From Ideonella_A sp963843805 (GTDB lineage: Bacteria > Pseudomonadota > Gammaproteobacteria > Burkholderiales > Burkholderiaceae_C), in NCBI GenBank assembly GCA_963843805.1, contig CAWJLY010000001.1, forward strand, positions 806,001 to 870,000: a DNA stretch of 64,000 nucleotides. The letters run 5' to 3'. Positions 20,286 to 28,945 of the stretch are shown here, one piece after another (position 1 is the stretch's first letter; each line of letters opens with the position of its first letter). The translations under genes were made by a program, and so were the position numbers. The notes beneath the pieces were generated by a model. That model was not told where the DNA came from. It made no database searches and saw only the letters and a list, made by a program, of their open reading frames with translations.

Positions 20286-21227
20286 TCAGAACACCGACAG
20301 GCCGGTCTGCGTGACGAACAGCTCGAGCGCTCGTCGGCCGGCGACCGAATTGCCGGCCGCGTCGAGCGCTGGCGACCAGACGCACAAGGACAGCTGCCGC
20401 GGCACGATCGCGACGATGCCGCCACCGACACCGCTCTTGCACGGCAGGCCGATCAGAAACGCAAACTCGCCCGCCGCATCGTAGGTGCCGCAGGTCAGCA
20501 TCAGCGAGTTGATGCGCCGCGCCTGGCGCGGGGTGACGATGCGCTCGCCGCTGCCGGGTTGCACGCCTTCATTGGCCAGATAACCGAAGCTGCGCGCCAG
20601 TTGGGAGCAGGTCATCGCCAGCGCACATTGATGGAAATAGACATCGAGAACCGCATCGACCGGGTTGCGGATGCGGCCGAAACTCTTCATGAAATTGGCC
20701 AGCGCCGCATTGCGAAAACCGGCCTCGCGCTCGGAGCGCGCCACTTCCTCGTTGAAGCCGACGGGCTCGCCACACAAGCGTTCGACCAACTGCAACAGCG
20801 CCAGCTTCGGATCGGTGTAGGCCGACACCAACTGGTCGGCAATGCAGATCGCGCCGGCATTGATGAACGGATTGCGAGGCAAGCCCTGTTCAAACTCGAG
20901 CTGGGTCAGCGAGTTGAACGGGTTGCCCGACGGTTCGCGGCCGACATGCTGCCAGACCTCGACGCCGATCGCCTGCAGCGCCAGCGTCAGGCCGAGCACC
21001 TTCGACACGCTCTGGATCGAGAACGCCGTCGACGCATCGCCCGCCCCGACCTGGACCCGGTCGACGCTGCACAGCGCCATGCCGAATCGATCGGCCGGCA
21101 CCCGGGCCAGCGCCGGAATGTAGCTGGCGACCCGCCCTTCACCGAGCGTGGGCCGCAGTTCGGCATCGATGCGGTCGAGCACGGCCTGACTCTCGGCCTC
21201 GGTCATCATCGGCTGGCCAGCGTCCAT
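20286..21227 (-). CDS. glsA: Glutaminase A
   Basis: A beta-lactamase-fold glutaminase that hydrolyses glutamine to glutamate and ammonia. It is intact at 313 residues, matching the usual length of about 305-310. The Ser-x-x-Lys catalytic pair is in FSIQSVSKVLGL. The segments EPSGNPFNSLTQLE, PRNPFINAGAI, GVGGGIVAIVP and the late CGTYDAAGEFAF are characteristic. The start at 21227 lies two bases beyond the stop of the upstream Gfo/Idh gene, so expression is probably coupled; a start at 21209 is possible. It is convergent with the DMT permease. Confidence 0.95.
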   Translation of the reverse strand: MDAGQPMMTEAESQAVLDRIDAELRPTLGEGRVASYIPALARVPADRFGMALCSVDRVQVGAGDASTAFSIQSVSKVLGLTLALQAIGVEVWQHVGREPSGNPFNSLTQLEFEQGLPRNPFINAGAICIADQLVSAYTDPKLALLQLVERLCGEPVGFNEEVARSEREAGFRNAALANFMKSFGRIRNPVDAVLDVYFHQCALAMTCSQLARSFGYLANEGVQPGSGERIVTPRQARRINSLMLTCGTYDAAGEFAFLIGLPCKSGVGGGIVAIVPRQLSLCVWSPALDAAGNSVAGRRALELFVTQTGLSVF

Positions 21228-21228
21228 C

Positions 21229-22407
21229 TCACGCACCGGGCAATCGAGCCACGTCGACCCATCGACCGCTCGCCTGGGACTCGACGCAGGCCTCGATGAA
21301 GGCCATCGTATGCGCGGCTTCTTCGAGCCGTGGGAAGGGCAGATCCGGTGCGGGGTCGCCGAGGTTGGCGGCGATGCGGGTCTGCGCCCATTCGGAATAG
21401 ATATTGGCGAAGGCTTCGCGCAGGCCTTCGGGATGGCCGCGCGGGGTGCGGCCCAGCGCAATGATCGACGCCGGCAGATCGGAGTCGCCGCGGCCGATCG
21501 TCCGCACCGGCCCACCCTGCATCGCCACGCGCAGGTAGCTGGCATCGCGGTGCGACCACTCGATGGTGCCGCTGCTGCCGATCACGCGCAGCCGGATATC
21601 GTTTTCGCCACCGGCTGCGGCCTGCGTCACGGTGAAGCTGCCACGCGCACCATTCTCGAACTCGAGCAATGCCGATACATGGTCATCGACGACCCGGCCC
21701 GGCATCAGGGTGCCGACATCGGCAACCAGACGGGCGACTGGCTGACCGGCGACAAAACAGGCGAGGTGCTGCGCATGGCAACCGATTGCGCTCATGACCA
21801 GGACCTGCCCGCTGCGCGTGCGATCGAGCACCCAGCGCAGCCGGTTGGTCAAAGCGCCTTGTTCAACCGGGGTCGCCAGGCCGCTCTGGATATATTCGAC
21901 CTGCACCAGCCGGACCTCGCCAATGGCGCCGTCGCGCACCAGTTGCCTGGCGTAGCGGGTCATCGGATAGGCCGAATAGGCATGGGCGACGGCGAACAAG
22001 CGACCGCCGGCGCGTGCTCGCGACAACAGATCACAGGCCTGCGCAAAATCCTGCGACACCGGCTTGTCGCACAACACATCCAGACCGGCATCGAGCACCG
22101 CCGCCGCGGCTGTGTAGTGCCCGTCGTTCGGCGTCATGATGCTGACGGCATCGATGCCATCGGGCCGTTGCGCCTCGGCCGTCAGCATCTCGGCCAGATT
22201 GCCGTAGCTGCGCGCCGGATCGAAGCCGAGCGTCGGTCCGGCGGCTCGTGAGCGCGCCGGATCGCTTGAAAAAACGCCGGCGGTGGCGCGAAACCAGCCG
22301 TCCATTTCGGCCGCACCGCGATGCATGTTGCCGATCCATGAGTCGGGTCCGCCACCAACAAAGCCGAGCCGCAAGGGTCGACCAAAACGCTCGCGCAAGT
22401 CAGTCAT
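21229..22407 (-). CDS. Gfo/Idh/MocA-family NAD(P)-dependent oxidoreductase
   Basis: An intact oxidoreductase of 392 residues. The N-terminal Rossmann fold has LGFVGGGPDSWIGNMHRGAA. The conserved lysine is in LCDKPVSQDFAQA (the family EKP motif is DKP here), followed by the GFO_IDH_MocA C-terminal domain with ALLEFENGARGSFTVTQAA. The length and the GGGPDSWIG start match sugar or inositol dehydrogenases of this superfamily. It is upstream of and nearly overlapping glsA, an unusual partner. Substrate not assignable. Confidence 0.9.
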   Translation of the reverse strand: MTDLRERFGRPLRLGFVGGGPDSWIGNMHRGAAEMDGWFRATAGVFSSDPARSRAAGPTLGFDPARSYGNLAEMLTAEAQRPDGIDAVSIMTPNDGHYTAAAAVLDAGLDVLCDKPVSQDFAQACDLLSRARAGGRLFAVAHAYSAYPMTRYARQLVRDGAIGEVRLVQVEYIQSGLATPVEQGALTNRLRWVLDRTRSGQVLVMSAIGCHAQHLACFVAGQPVARLVADVGTLMPGRVVDDHVSALLEFENGARGSFTVTQAAAGGENDIRLRVIGSSGTIEWSHRDASYLRVAMQGGPVRTIGRGDSDLPASIIALGRTPRGHPEGLREAFANIYSEWAQTRIAANLGDPAPDLPFPRLEEAAHTMAFIEACVESQASGRWVDVARLPGA

Positions 22408-22493
22408 GAAATCTCCAGTTCGCCGTCACGGTGCGGCAGGCGCGGATGCTACTGCGATCGATCTTCATCTGCTCCTTCGTTCTGGTTTTTCTG

Positions 22494-22566
22494 TTGCAGG
22501 AGCGGTTTCAGCCGCGCTTGCGGGTCGCCCAGGACCCCCAAGCGCGGCTGAAGCCGCTTCTACACT
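22494..22566. repeat. REP-like inverted repeat (long hairpin)
   Basis: Two 19-base arms, GCGGTTTCAGCCGCGCTTG at 22502-22520 and its near-perfect reverse complement at 22539-22557, are extended on both sides by (G)AGGAGC / GCTTCTAC sequence. They leave a loop of about 18 bases. The core resembles the GTAGGAGCGGCTTCAGCCGCG REP family known from Pseudomonas and Xanthomonadales. It lies just upstream of the small monooxygenase gene and could act as a REP doublet or an attenuating hairpin. Confidence 0.65.
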
Positions 22567-22599
22567 ACCGTACCAACTTCGTCGAACAGGAGCACTCCA

Positions 22600-22908
22600 A
22601 TGATCCACGTGATCGCCGTCATCACCACCAAGCCGGGTCTGCGCGACTCGGTACTCGAGCACTTTCGCGCCAATGTTCCGGCTGTTCGGGCAGAAGATGG
22701 ATGCATCGAATATGGCGCCGCGATCGATGCCGACAATGCATTGCCATTCCAGACCGCCAAAGGCCCGGATACCTTCGTCGTGATCGAAAAATGGGACAGC
22801 ATGGACGCACTGGCAGCACATGCAGCAGCGCCCCACATGGCAGCTTATGGTGCCAAGACACGTGATCTGCTGGCCAGCCGGGTGATCCACATCCTGTCGC
22901 CGACCTGA
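22600..22908 (+). CDS. Antibiotic-biosynthesis-monooxygenase (ABM) domain protein
   Basis: A small intact protein of 102 residues with a dimeric alpha/beta-barrel ABM fold. The opening strand IHVIAVITTKPGLRDSVLEHF, the middle GCIEYGAAIDAD and the segment FVVIEKWDSMDALAAHAAAPH match YgiN-like quinol or heme-type monooxygenases. AGGAG precedes the ATG. A REP-like hairpin lies immediately upstream, so it is probably monocistronic. It is convergent with the hydratase-like gene. Substrate unknown. Confidence 0.9.
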   Translation: MIHVIAVITTKPGLRDSVLEHFRANVPAVRAEDGCIEYGAAIDADNALPFQTAKGPDTFVVIEKWDSMDALAAHAAAPHMAAYGAKTRDLLASRVIHILSPT

Positions 22909-22922
22909 TCAGGGCGCAGGCA

Positions 22923-22945
22923 GGTGCAGTGTTCGACACCGCACC
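22923..22945. terminator. Candidate bidirectional hairpin terminator
   Basis: GGTGCAGTGT at 22923-22932 and ACACCGCACC at 22936-22945 pair with one mismatch around a TCG loop. It sits between the convergent ABM and hydratase-like genes. There is no clear T-run on either side, so intrinsic termination is likely but unproven. Confidence 0.45.
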
Positions 22946-22955
22946 CGCACAGGGA

Positions 22956-23828
22956 TCAACGAAACGCCGTCTTCACGGTGGGGTTGCCGGGCAGCCCCTG
23001 ATAGACAACCTCGACCGCCAGGCCGGGTTTCGGCGGCATCAGCTTGGAGAACGAGCCGAGGCTGATCAGGTCGCCCTTTTTCAGCACGATGCCCTTGCTG
23101 CCGAGGTCCTGCACCAGCCAGACGACGGCATTCAGCGGGTGATCGAGCACATCGCTGCCCTTGCCGCGGTCGAGTTCGGCGCCGTCGCCCTTGACGATCA
23201 CGACCATGTCGCGCAACGAATCGGAAAATGCCGCCGTCTGCTGCACGGCGATCGGTTTGCCCACCACGCCGAGGCGGGCGCCGACGTTGATCGCCGCAAT
23301 CGCTGCGCCATTCAGCTTGGGCGGTGCCTGGACCACCAGATCGGGCAATTCGATGAACGGAATCACCTGATCGATATGGCGCAAGACCTGCTCAGGTGTC
23401 TTCGCCCGGTTGATTCGCGAATCGGCAACCCGAACCAGCATGTCGGCCTCGAACAGCGGGCGGGCGCCGAATTTGGCATCGACGGTGGCGCCATCGTCGA
23501 GCAACATCGATGAGTAGAGAACGCCCCAGACCGGCGCGCTGGCATTGAAGCGCTTCTGCACCGCCGGATTGGTCAACCCCGCCTTGTAGCCGACCACCTT
23601 GGCATTCAACTGCTGGGCCAGGAAGCGGTTGAACTTGTCACGCGAGCACTCGCCATCGGCGGTCGACAAACCGTCGGGGTTGGCGGCCGGTGTCTTCGCC
23701 ATGTAACCGGCAACCAGCGCGGCGGCGTCGATGTCGCTCAGACACGCGGCGGACGCGGCCGGAGCCAGCAAAGCGGTCAGCGCAGCAACCGCGGCAGCTG
23801 TGGCAAACGACTTGATTCGACCGGGCAT
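22956..23828 (-). CDS. Exported 2-keto-4-pentenoate hydratase-like (MhpD/FAH family) protein
   Basis: An intact 290-residue protein of the MhpD/fumarylacetoacetate-hydrolase superfamily, recognised from RDKFNRFLAQQLNAKVVGYKAGLTNPAVQKRF, PLFEADMLVRVADSRIN, IPFIELPDLV and LGSFSKLMPPKPGLAVEV. The N-terminus MPGRIKSFATAAAVAALTALL-APAASA is a Sec signal peptide, unusual for a family that is normally cytoplasmic. AGGAG at 23835-23839 puts the start at 23828 (6-base spacing) rather than 23834 (no spacing). It is divergent from a thioesterase gene. It may be a periplasmic hydratase or a binding protein using this fold; which is unknown. Confidence 0.85.
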   Translation of the reverse strand: MPGRIKSFATAAAVAALTALLAPAASAACLSDIDAAALVAGYMAKTPAANPDGLSTADGECSRDKFNRFLAQQLNAKVVGYKAGLTNPAVQKRFNASAPVWGVLYSSMLLDDGATVDAKFGARPLFEADMLVRVADSRINRAKTPEQVLRHIDQVIPFIELPDLVVQAPPKLNGAAIAAINVGARLGVVGKPIAVQQTAAFSDSLRDMVVIVKGDGAELDRGKGSDVLDHPLNAVVWLVQDLGSKGIVLKKGDLISLGSFSKLMPPKPGLAVEVVYQGLPGNPTVKTAFR

Positions 23829-23905
23829 CGCCATCTCCTGCGTTACGAAAACCAGCAGTATGTCTGACAATGCCGACATCCCCATCACTTGCCTGATGCC
23901 CGCCG

Positions 23906-24733
23906 ATGCCGAACGATTCCGAACCGATGCGTGGCGCGGCTTTTCTGCCGCTCGACAGCAAGCGTTTTGTTGCCAGCGGCTTGACCCGCGGGCCCTGGAA
24001 CCCTGACCACCAACACGCCGGCCCACCGACGGCGCTGGTCTGCCGCGCCATCGAGCAAGCGGCGAAGGGCCATGGCCTGGCGCATCTTTCTCGCCTGACC
24101 GCCAACCTGTTGCGCCCGGTGCCGATCGGCGAGCTGGAAGTCGAGGTGGCCGAAGATTACGTCGGCCGCAATGCAGGTCACTTCTCGGCGCGGCTGCTGG
24201 CTGGCGGCAAGGAAGTCGGCCGCTTCACCGCACTGGCCCAGCGCGAGAATGCGCTCGATCTGCCGGCCGGCCTGCCCGGCCATCCGTTACCCGAATTGAC
24301 CCCCGGGCCCGACGCATCCGCGGACGATCCGATGCCATTCGCCAGCCAGCAGGTCGGTTATGCCGATCTGGTCGAAACGCGAAGCGCGCGCGGCCGTTCG
24401 TTCCAGGGCCCCTGTGCGATCTGGTTTCGCATGCGGCATCCGCTGGTCGAAGGCGAGACGCCAAGCGCCTTTCAGCGGGTGGCCGTGGCGGCCGATTCGG
24501 GCAATGGCATCAGCGCCATCCTCGACTACAAGCGCTACCTGTTCGTCAACTCCGACCTGAGCATCCATCTGTTGCGTCAGCCGGTCGGCGAATGGATTGC
24601 CCTCGATGCGCGCACACACCTGGGCACCAGCGGCATCGGCCTGGCCGAAGCGGCGCTCTACGACACCCAGGGCTTGATCGGCCGTTCGATGCAGAGCCTG
24701 TCGATCCGCCTGCGTCCGCCGACCAGCCCATGA
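23906..24733 (+). CDS. Acyl-CoA thioesterase-like protein (double hot-dog)
   Basis: An intact protein of 275 residues with a double hot-dog, TesB-like architecture. The N-terminal half has TRGPWNPDHQHAGPPTALVCRAIEQ and LTANLLRPVPIGELEVEVA. The C-terminal half has AVAADSGNGISAILDYKRYLFVNSD and GEWIALDARTHLGTSGIGLAEA. It would hydrolyse an acyl-CoA to acid and CoA. The start at 23906 lacks a strong ribosome binding site; an in-frame ATG at 23927 is the alternative. It lies between the divergent hydratase-like gene and the convergent PaaI-type thioesterase. Confidence 0.85.
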   Translation: MPNDSEPMRGAAFLPLDSKRFVASGLTRGPWNPDHQHAGPPTALVCRAIEQAAKGHGLAHLSRLTANLLRPVPIGELEVEVAEDYVGRNAGHFSARLLAGGKEVGRFTALAQRENALDLPAGLPGHPLPELTPGPDASADDPMPFASQQVGYADLVETRSARGRSFQGPCAIWFRMRHPLVEGETPSAFQRVAVAADSGNGISAILDYKRYLFVNSDLSIHLLRQPVGEWIALDARTHLGTSGIGLAEAALYDTQGLIGRSMQSLSIRLRPPTSP

Positions 24734-24757
24734 CGTCGGCAAGCGTCAGCGCCGCAG

Positions 24758-25207
24758 TCAAGCCGGTGCGGCGTCGCTTCGTCTCGGCTCGACAATTTTC
24801 ATCAGCGCGCTGGCAGTGACAAGCTCGACATCACCCGTCGAGATGCTGCCCTGCATGAACAGCAGACTCGACGTGGCACGGACCACGCGGCCGCGGGCCT
24901 CGAGGAATTGGCCTGCGCGTGCGGCGACCAGGAACTGCGTGTCGAGTTGAACGGTCACGCAGGCACGGCGTCCGATCGCTTCCCAGGCGATGGCGCTGAT
25001 GGCGTGATCGACCAGGCTGGTCAGCAAGCCGCCATGGACGACACCGGCCGGATTGAGGTGATCGACCGAGGCGTGCAGGCCATAGGCCCAACTGACCGCC
25101 TCCTTGCGGGTCCACAACGGACCGATCAAGCCTGCGAAGCCGGGCAGCGTGCGTTGCCGCCAGCCGTTGGCGGATTGCTCGCTCGAATCAAATGCCGTAG
25201 TTGTCAT
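24758..25207 (-). CDS. PaaI-family hot-dog thioesterase
   Basis: A 149-residue single hot-dog thioesterase. The catalytic region is LNPAGVVHGGLLTSLVDHAISA, with the HGG glycine pair and the acidic residue one turn later. The strand CVTVQLDTQFLVAARAGQFLEARGRVVR is typical of the PaaI/Hotdog group. Its ATG is 5 bases after the IclR regulator stop, so the two form an operon read away from the ligase cluster. Likely substrates are aryl- or acyl-CoAs that accumulate when the neighbouring pathway stalls. Confidence 0.9.
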   Translation of the reverse strand: MTTTAFDSSEQSANGWRQRTLPGFAGLIGPLWTRKEAVSWAYGLHASVDHLNPAGVVHGGLLTSLVDHAISAIAWEAIGRRACVTVQLDTQFLVAARAGQFLEARGRVVRATSSLLFMQGSISTGDVELVTASALMKIVEPRRSDAAPA

Positions 25208-25212
25208 CGGTT

Positions 25213-26013
25213 TCAACTCCGTGCCGCCAACAGTCCTGAAAGCTGCTGGGCTTCGACTTGAAACGCCTTGGCCAGCGATGATGTTTTCGATGTTCCGAGT
25301 TGATCGGCAACACCGGCGGCAACCAGCGAATGAGTCATGTTGCCGTGGTTGTCGAGTATCGGCACCGCCAACACCGTGACACCACTGATGTAGTTGCTGC
25401 GGTCCAGGCTGTAGCCCTTGCGGCGAACGCTCTGCACGTCGCTTCTCCAGGCCTCGAGATCGGGCGGACGCTCCCACCGCAGCGCCTTGAATCGACGCTC
25501 GATTTCTGTGTCGGGCAGCTCGTTGAATGCGGCGACCAATCGTCCGGTGGCGCTGATCAGCGCCGGAAAGCGACTGCCGACATCGACGTGCAGCCGAAAC
25601 GGTGCTCGCGATCGCGACAACGCCACGACCACCATGTGATCGATGCCGGTGATCTCGACCCCGATGGCGGTCACGTTCCAGGTACTCGACAGTCGGTCGA
25701 GCACCGGTTGCACCAAGATCGGAAACGGGCTGTTCTCGATGACGCTGCGCGCCAGCGCCAGCACCCCGACGCCGAGGCCGTAACGCTTGGTCGACGGGTC
25801 GACCTTGACCATGCCCTCGTCGACCAGCACACGCAGGATGTGCAGGCAGGTGCTGGTCACCAAGCCGAGTTCCTGCGAGATCTCCTTCAAGGTCAGCACG
25901 GTGGAGCCACGACTGAGCAGACGCAGGATCGATACTGCCCGCGAAACCGCCGGCACGGGACGGACGCGAGGCCCGGCTGGCCGGTTGCGAATTTCGGATT
26001 CAGATGGATTCAT
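25213..26013 (-). CDS. IclR-family transcriptional regulator
   Basis: An intact regulator of 266 residues from the ATG at 26013 (an in-frame ATG at 26043 is possible). The N-terminal winged HTH has AVSRAVSILRLLSRGSTVLTLKEISQELGLVTSTCLHILRVL. The C-terminal effector domain follows with VGSRFPALISATGRLVAAF and GYSLDRSNYISGVTVLAVPI. It is divergent from the acyl-CoA ligase operon at 26197 across an AT-rich region with inverted repeats, and is probably its repressor or activator. Ligand unknown. Confidence 0.92.
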   Translation of the reverse strand: MNPSESEIRNRPAGPRVRPVPAVSRAVSILRLLSRGSTVLTLKEISQELGLVTSTCLHILRVLVDEGMVKVDPSTKRYGLGVGVLALARSVIENSPFPILVQPVLDRLSSTWNVTAIGVEITGIDHMVVVALSRSRAPFRLHVDVGSRFPALISATGRLVAAFNELPDTEIERRFKALRWERPPDLEAWRSDVQSVRRKGYSLDRSNYISGVTVLAVPILDNHGNMTHSLVAAGVADQLGTSKTSSLAKAFQVEAQQLSGLLAARS

Positions 26014-26105
26014 GGTCGAGTCGCCGAGTTGCAGGCGAAGCATAGGCCCCGGATCGCCTGGCTGATTCCGGATCTTCGCCCTGCCTGAGAAGCTACGAGT
26101 CGTCG

Positions 26106-26142
26106 ATTGTACATAGACAATTGATAGACTCTATTGACAATT
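26106..26142. promoter_or_regulatory. AT-rich divergent control region with inverted repeats
   Basis: A short AT-rich block in high-GC DNA lies between the IclR gene and the ligase operon. It contains ATTGT-ACATAG-ACAAT (26106-26121), the near-perfect palindrome ATAGA-C-TCTAT (26124-26134) and a consensus -35 hexamer TTGACA on the plus strand (26134-26139). No good -10 follows at 16-18 bases. It is a candidate IclR operator. Confidence 0.45.
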
Positions 26143-26196
26143 TGATGGCCAACGCGCAAAGTCGAGCCTGCTGAACGCGCAACCGAAAGATGCCTG

Positions 26197-27803
26197 ATGA
26201 CCCGACTGACCGACTACGTTTCCTACGCCGACGCTCAGGCACATTGTTCAAACGACAAACTGTGGGAGCTGTTCGACGGCGATCGCGAGCGCATGAACAT
26301 CGCGCACGAGTGCATCGACCGGCATGTCGATGGCGAGCGCGACGGCGGTCATCCTGGTCCACGCGAACGGCCAGGACGAGATCGCTCAGCTTCCGCCGCA
26401 TTTCGCGAAGAGTCGGCGCGGTTCGCCCATCATCTGGTTGAACACGGAGTCAAGCCGGGCGATCGGGTGGCGGTGATGCTCGAGCCGTCGCTCGAGTTCT
26501 ATGTCGCGATGTTCGGCGCGATGAAGATGGGCGCCATCGCGGTGCCGCTGTTCACGCTGTTCGGCCCCGACGGCATCCGCCTGCGGGTGCAGGATTGCCA
26601 GCCGCGAATCCTCGTCACCAATGCCGAGAAGGCGCCGATGGTCGACCGCACACCGGGCCTGCAGATCGTCATCGCCGACACCGGCTTCGTCGACTCGCTC
26701 GGCATTCACCCGAGCGAATTCACGCCGCAGACGCGCGGCGACGACCTGGCCATCTTCCAGTACACCTCGGGGACCACCCGCGAGTTGCCGGATGCGGTCA
26801 AGCACACCCACCGCTCGATCGTCACGCTGATGATGGCGGCGCTGTACGGCACCGGGCGTGCGGCCCGGCGACCGGTTCATGTGCCCGTCGTCGCCAGCCT
26901 GGGGGCACGGCCTGTGGCACGGCACCCTGGCGCCGCTGGCGCTGGGCGTGACGATCGGCGCCTATGCCGGCAAGTTCAATGCGGAGCGCTTGCTGCAGGC
27001 CTTGCAGGAGCATCGCTTCAACAACATCTCGGCTGCCGCGACGCACTACCGGATGATGCGCAACTCCGGCGCAGCGCGAAGCTATCAGCTACTGCCTCGA
27101 CAAGGTGTCCTTCACCGGCGAGCCGATCGACAGCGAAACCGCCGCAGTTCGTCGAAGCGACCTTCGGCCGACCGGCCTGCAGCATGTACGGCACCACCGA
27201 GATCGGCGTGTGCCTGGTCAACTACCCGGGCGCGCCGGATTTCATCGTCAAGCCGGGATCGCTGGGCAAGCCGATCCCCGGTGTGCAGGTCGAGGTGCAG
27301 GACGCCAACGGCGGCGCCTGCGCACCGGGCGTCACCGGCGAGCTCAAGCTGTGGCGCCGCGGCGCCTGGCTGGCGACCAAGGACCTCGGCCGCGTCGACG
27401 AGGACGGCTACTTCTGGCACGGCGGCCGCGCTGACGACGTGATCATCTCGGCCGGCTGGACGATCGAGCGCGGTCGAGATCGAGGACGCCATCCTGAAGC
27501 ACCCCGATGTCACCGAAGCCGCCGCCATCGGCGTTCCCGATGCCTTGCGCGGGCAGGTCGTGAAGGCATTCGTGGTCGACGCGTCGCAACGGCGACGAGG
27601 CATTCGTCAACGAGATCCAGGAGGCCGTTCGGCAGCGCCTGAGCCAGCACGAATACCCGCGCCAAGTCGAGTTCGTCGCCGAGCTGCCGAAGACACCGGC
27701 CGGAAAGATCCACCGCCGAAAACTGCGCGAGCGCGAGCTCGCCAAACACCGCAGCGGCGCAAGCCGTCCATTCTTGAACAACAACACCAGGAGACACGCA
27801 TGA
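26197..27803 (+). CDS. Acyl-CoA synthetase of the medium-chain/ACSM-like type (many frameshifts)
   Basis: An AMP-forming CoA ligase of about 530 residues. The N-terminal RFAHHLVEHGVKPGDRVAVML, the loop FQYTSGTTRELPDAVKHTHRS, CSMYGTTEIGVCLVNYPG, the hinge-region GRADDVIISAGWTIGAVEIED and the C-terminal PKTPAGKIHRRKLRE are all present but in different frames. Breaks lie near 26332, 26370, 26382, 26865, 27085, 27150, 27471 and 27590; each is resolved by dropping one base. The stop overlaps the ATG of the MaoC gene (ATGA). First gene of an IclR-linked operon. The unusually high shift density makes residue-level inference unsafe. Confidence 0.85.
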
Positions 27804-28941
27804 CGACCCAGACCGAACGAACCTTCCCCAAGATCACCCAGAGCGGGCTCGACGATCTGCGCGAGCGCATCGGCGTGAAGATCGGCGTCACCGCCGAACC
27901 GTGGTGCCACGAGGCCACCCGCGACAACATCCGCCACTACGCCCACGGCATCGGCGACGACAACCCGCTGTGGTGCGACCCGGACTACGCGGCCAAGACG
28001 AAATACGGCGGCATCATCGCGCTGCCGAGCTTCCTGTTCTCGACCAGCCGCATCGTCTCGGGCTATGTCGGCGGCCTGCCGGGCGTGCATGCGATGTGGT
28101 CGGGCGCCGACTGGACCTGGCACAAGCCGGTCCAGCGCAACGACGAGATCACGACCGAGGCCTACCTGAAGGACCTGATCGAGCACGAGACCCGCTTTGC
28201 CGGCCGCGCCGTGCAGCAGATCTACCACGTCGACTTCTTCAACCAGCAGGGCGACAAGGTGGCCGAGGCCGACAGCTGGTGCTTCCGCACCGAGCGCGAC
28301 CACGCCCGCGAGCAGGGCACCAAGTACAAGGAAGTGCGCGCCCGCGAGCCGCGCCGCTACACCGCCGAGGAGCTCGGCGAGGCCTACAAGCTGTATGCCG
28401 CAGGAGGAAGTGCGCGGCAGCACGCCGCGCTACTGGGAGGACGTGAAGGAAGGCGAGGCGCTGCCGGTGATGTTCAAGGGCCCGATGACGGTGACCGGTT
28501 TCATCGCCTACGCGCAGGGCTGGGGCGGCCTGTACATCCGCGCCAACAAGCTGGCCTGGAAGCTGATCGACGCGCATCCCGGGCGTGGGCATCACCAACC
28601 GCTTCGGCATCCCCGACGTGCCCGAGCGCGTGCACTGGGAAGAAGACTTCGCGCTCGAAGTCGGCGCGCCCGGCGCCTACGACTACGGCCCCGAGCGCAC
28701 CTCGTGGCTGACCCACCACCTGACCAACTGGATGGGCGACGACGGCTTCCTGCGCAAGGCCAGCTGCAAGATCCGCCGCCACAACCCGGAGGGCGACATG
28801 CTGTTCATCAAGGGCCACGTCAAGCGCAAGTTCGTCGAGGACGGCCGCCATCTGGTCGAGATCGAGCAGGAGGCGCGCAACCAGGACGACGAGCTGTCGG
28901 TGCTCGGCTCGGGCATCGTCGAACTGCCCAGCAGCGGCTGA
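27800..28941 (+). CDS. MaoC-type acyl-CoA hydratase, two hot-dog domains (two frameshifts)
   Basis: An acyl dehydratase of about 379 residues. The N-terminal FAS1-type dehydratase-like hot-dog has HYAHGIGDDNPLWCDPDYAAKTKYGGIIALPSF. The second hot-dog has RYWEDVKEGEALPVMFKGPMTVTGFIAYAQGWGG and ends with a hydrolase-like strand block. Frame breaks lie near 28400 (LYA to QEEVRGSTPR) and 28585 (AHPG to VGITNRFGIPD), one extra base each. It lies between a CoA ligase and a CoA-transferase, and so probably hydrates an enoyl-CoA or dehydrates a hydroxyacyl-CoA formed by either. Confidence 0.85.
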
Positions 28942-28945
28942 AGCG

